12,360 nucleotides of DNA from JALZBN01 sp035525375 (GTDB lineage Bacteria; Actinomycetota; Acidimicrobiia; Acidimicrobiales; AC-14), in NCBI GenBank assembly GCA_035525375.1, contig DATLEI010000048.1, positions 1 to 12,360 of the forward strand, in the 5' to 3' direction. This document shows, in pieces, positions 6,899-12,360 of the stretch (the first letter of the stretch is position 1; the number at the start of each line of letters is the position of its first letter). The notes under the pieces are model-generated. The model searched no databases and was not told where the DNA came from. It was given only the letters and a program-made list of their open reading frames with translations. Position numbers and translations under genes: made by a program.

Positions 6899-7269
6899 TA
6901 CGAGTCCTTCTTGGCGCCATAACGGCTCCGAGCTTGTTTGCGGTCGCGGACGCCAGAGGCATCCAACACACCCCGGATGATCTTGTAGCGGACGCCAGGC
7001 AGATCCTTCACCCGGCCGCCACGAACGAGCACGATGGAGTGCTCCTGAAGGTTGTGGCCCACGCCCGGGATGTAGGCGGTGACCTCCTGGCCCGTTGTGA
7101 GCCGCACCCGGGCGACCTTGCGCAGTGCCGAGTTGGGCTTCTTCGGCGTGTGCGTGTAGACGCGGGTGCACACGCCGCGGCGCTGCGGCGCGCCCTTCAG
7201 GGCCGGCGTCTTGGTCTTCTCCGATTTGGTTTCGCGGCCCTTGCGGACCAGTTGGGCAATGGTGGGCAA
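6898..7269 (-). CDS. rpsL: 30S ribosomal protein S12 (TTG start)
   Basis: S12 controls decoding accuracy at the 30S A site. It has 123 residues, typical for actinobacteria. It begins MPTIAQLVRKGRE and includes GVCTRVYTHTPKKPNSALRK, GHNLQEHS and GGRVKDLPGVRYKIIRG. Lysines 43 and 88, where streptomycin-resistance changes occur, are wild type, and D89, the residue methylthiolated in many bacteria, is present. The start codon is TTG (7269-7267). It is supported by the exact family N-terminus and by AAAGAGGT (7277-7284) 8 nt upstream; no ATG or GTG in this frame fits. Only 31 bp separate it from the rpoC stop, so it is probably co-transcribed with rpoBC or served by a promoter inside the end of rpoC. 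Its stop overlaps the rpsG start. Confidence 0.97.
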   Translation of the reverse strand: MPTIAQLVRKGRETKSEKTKTPALKGAPQRRGVCTRVYTHTPKKPNSALRKVARVRLTTGQEVTAYIPGVGHNLQEHSIVLVRGGRVKDLPGVRYKIIRGVLDASGVRDRKQARSRYGAKKDS

Positions 7270-7276
7270 AGCTCAG

Positions 7277-7284
7277 ACCTCTTT
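7277..7284 (-). promoter_or_regulatory. Ribosome binding site fixing the rpsL TTG start
   Basis: AAAGAGGT on the minus strand lies in the 31-bp rpoC-rpsL spacer, 8 nt before the TTG codon. It is the only purine-rich stretch in the spacer at a good distance, and it supports TTG as the true start of S12. Confidence 0.75.
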
Positions 7285-7300
7285 CACGGAAGACACGAGC

Positions 7301-11347
<4,047 letters not shown>

Positions 11348-11349
11348 CT

Positions 11350-12360
11350 CTAGAACCCTCCCCCGCGCTCAGCGGCGCGGCGCGCATCTTCTTCGTCTGA
11401 TCCGCGTTCGGGCCGGCTCAAGTCGATGCCAAGCTCCTCGGCGGTGCGGAACACGTCTTCGTCGAGCTCCCGCATCTCGATCTCTTCACCCGTCGTCGAG
11501 AGCACCTCGACGTTGAGGCACAGCGACTGCATCTCCTTGATGAGCACCTTGAACGACTCGGGGATGCCCGGCTCGGGGATGTTCTCGCCCTTGACGATGG
11601 CCTCGTAGACCTTCACCCGTCCGAGCACGTCGTCGGACTTGATGGTCAGCAGCTCCTGGAGGGCGTAGGCCGCCCCGTATGCCTCGAGTGCCCACACCTC
11701 CATCTCCCCGAAGCGCTGGCCACCGAACTGGGCCTTCCCGCCGAGAGGCTGCTGGGTGATCATCGAGTAGGGGCCGGTCGACCGGGCGTGGATCTTGTCG
11801 TCGACGAGGTGGAGCAGCTTCAGGATGTAGACGTAGCCCACGGTGATGGGCTTGTCGTACGGCTCGCCGGTGCGCCCGTTGTAGAGCGTGGTCTTGCCGT
11901 CGGGCTGGATGAGCCGGTCGCCGTCAGGCGACTCCGGGTTGAGGGTCTCGAGCAGGTGTCGGATGGTCGGGTGGCGGCCGGAGTCATCCTCCTCGTCCCA
12001 GTGCGCGCCGTCGAACACCGGCGAGGAGACCCAGACCGCGGGCTCGGTGACCGGCTTCGTCTTGGTGACTGTGCCATTGCCGTTGTTACTCGTCTTGTCC
12101 TTGTCCCAACCCCAGCGAGCGGCGTAACCCAGGTGGGCTTCCAGCACCTGGCCCACGTTCATGCGGCTCGGCACGCCGAGAGGGTTGAGGATGATGTCGA
12201 CGGGCGTGCCGTCGGCCATGTGGGGCATGTCCTCGAGCGGGAGGATCTTGGAGATGACGCCCTTGTTGCCGTGGCGTCCGGCGAGCTTGTCGCCCTCGGA
12301 GATCTTGCGCTTCTGGGCCACGTAGACCCGCACCAGTTGGTTGACGCCCGGCGCGAGCTC
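11350..12360 (-). CDS. rpoB: DNA-directed RNA polymerase subunit beta, C-terminal part (5' end outside window)
   Basis: C-terminal 336 residues of the RNA polymerase beta subunit; the frame is open to the window edge. It contains the near-invariant KRKISEGDKLAGRHGNKG element close to the active centre, PLEDMPHMADGTPVDIILNP, GVPSRMN, ARSTGPYSMITQQPLGGKAQ, the FGGQRFGEMEVWALEAYGAA clamp-anchoring region and GENIPEPGIPESFK. An apparent GTG start near 12333 is internal and should not be used. The rifampicin-binding region lies upstream and is not in the window. A variable linker (12043-12105) is unusually rich in Asn, Gly, Lys and Thr. The last 40 residues are acidic and non-conserved. The TAG stop is 2 nt before the rpoC ATG, so the two are tightly coupled. 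Confidence 0.97.
   Translation of the reverse strand, partial: ELAPGVNQLVRVYVAQKRKISEGDKLAGRHGNKGVISKILPLEDMPHMADGTPVDIILNPLGVPSRMNVGQVLEAHLGYAARWGWDKDKTSNNGNGTVTKTKPVTEPAVWVSSPVFDGAHWDEEDDSGRHPTIRHLLETLNPESPDGDRLIQPDGKTTLYNGRTGEPYDKPITVGYVYILKLLHLVDDKIHARSTGPYSMITQQPLGGKAQFGGQRFGEMEVWALEAYGAAYALQELLTIKSDDVLGRVKVYEAIVKGENIPEPGIPESFKVLIKEMQSLCLNVEVLSTTGEEIEMRELDEDVFRTAEELGIDLSRPERGSDEEDARRAAERGGGF
12043..12105 (-). other. Low-complexity linker in beta
   Basis: The segment DKDKTSNNGNGTVTKTKPVT falls between the conserved GYAARWGW and SPVFDGA stretches of the beta subunit. Linkers of similar length occur here in other actinobacterial beta subunits, so this is a replaced variable region rather than an added one. 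It shares the 14-mer tgccattgccgttg (plus strand) with the Asn/Gly-rich segment of rpoC. Confidence 0.6.

Noticed and set aside
6899..7171. Extended N-terminus for rpsG (247 residues)
   Set aside because: The extra 91 residues are rpsL read in another frame. The family start and a good ribosome binding site are at 6898.
12331..12333. GTG near the window edge as the start of rpoB
   Set aside because: It lies inside a conserved stretch of beta (ELAPGVNQLVRVYVAQKRK) that continues in frame to the last base of the window.

Overview
The window carries a block of transcription and translation genes, all read on the minus strand: the 3' end of rpoB, then rpoC, rpsL, rpsG, fusA, tuf and rpsJ, and finally the first codons of rplC. 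This is the classic bacterial rpoBC / str (S12-S7-EF-G-EF-Tu) / S10 gene order. High GC, the sequence style of S12, EF-Tu and the RNA polymerase subunits, and rpsJ directly behind tuf suggest a high-GC actinobacterial-type genome. Resemblance to the Acidimicrobiia is my best guess, from memory only. Nothing on the plus strand looks like a real gene.

Layout, in transcription order (high to low coordinates): rpoB C-terminal part (11350-12360, runs off the edge); rpoC (7301-11347); rpsL (6898-7269, TTG start); rpsG (6428-6898, TAATG overlap with rpsL); fusA (4280-6376); tuf (3039-4226); rpsJ (2703-3017); a large secreted-protein gene (369 to about 2636); a 272-bp gap; rplC N-terminus (1-96). The gaps from rpoB to rpsJ are only 2 to 53 bp, so rpoBC and str look like one long transcription unit. 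The core genes act together: beta and beta' form the RNA polymerase catalytic core, S12, S7, S10 and L3 are ribosomal proteins, and EF-Tu and EF-G are the elongation GTPases.

The anomaly is the gene between rpsJ and rplC, which are normally adjacent at the head of the S10 operon. It encodes an exported protein of about 750 residues: a signal peptide, two copies of a cysteine-containing 'SDPGDYIG' module separated by an Ig-like (ASH/HYDIN-type) domain, a fibronectin type III domain, and five 40-residue FG-GAP/VCBS-like repeats encoded by near-identical 120-bp DNA repeats. It lies on the operon strand. Its GC is lower in the lines I sampled. It is flanked by a hairpin right after rpsJ and by a non-coding segment before rplC that has a possible -10 box and mutually exclusive stems. 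Its own start region sits in a C7/G7 inverted repeat. I read this as a surface or secreted-protein gene inserted into the ribosomal superoperon, with local signals that may uncouple it from its neighbours. No mobile-element ends, RNA genes or CRISPR arrays were seen.
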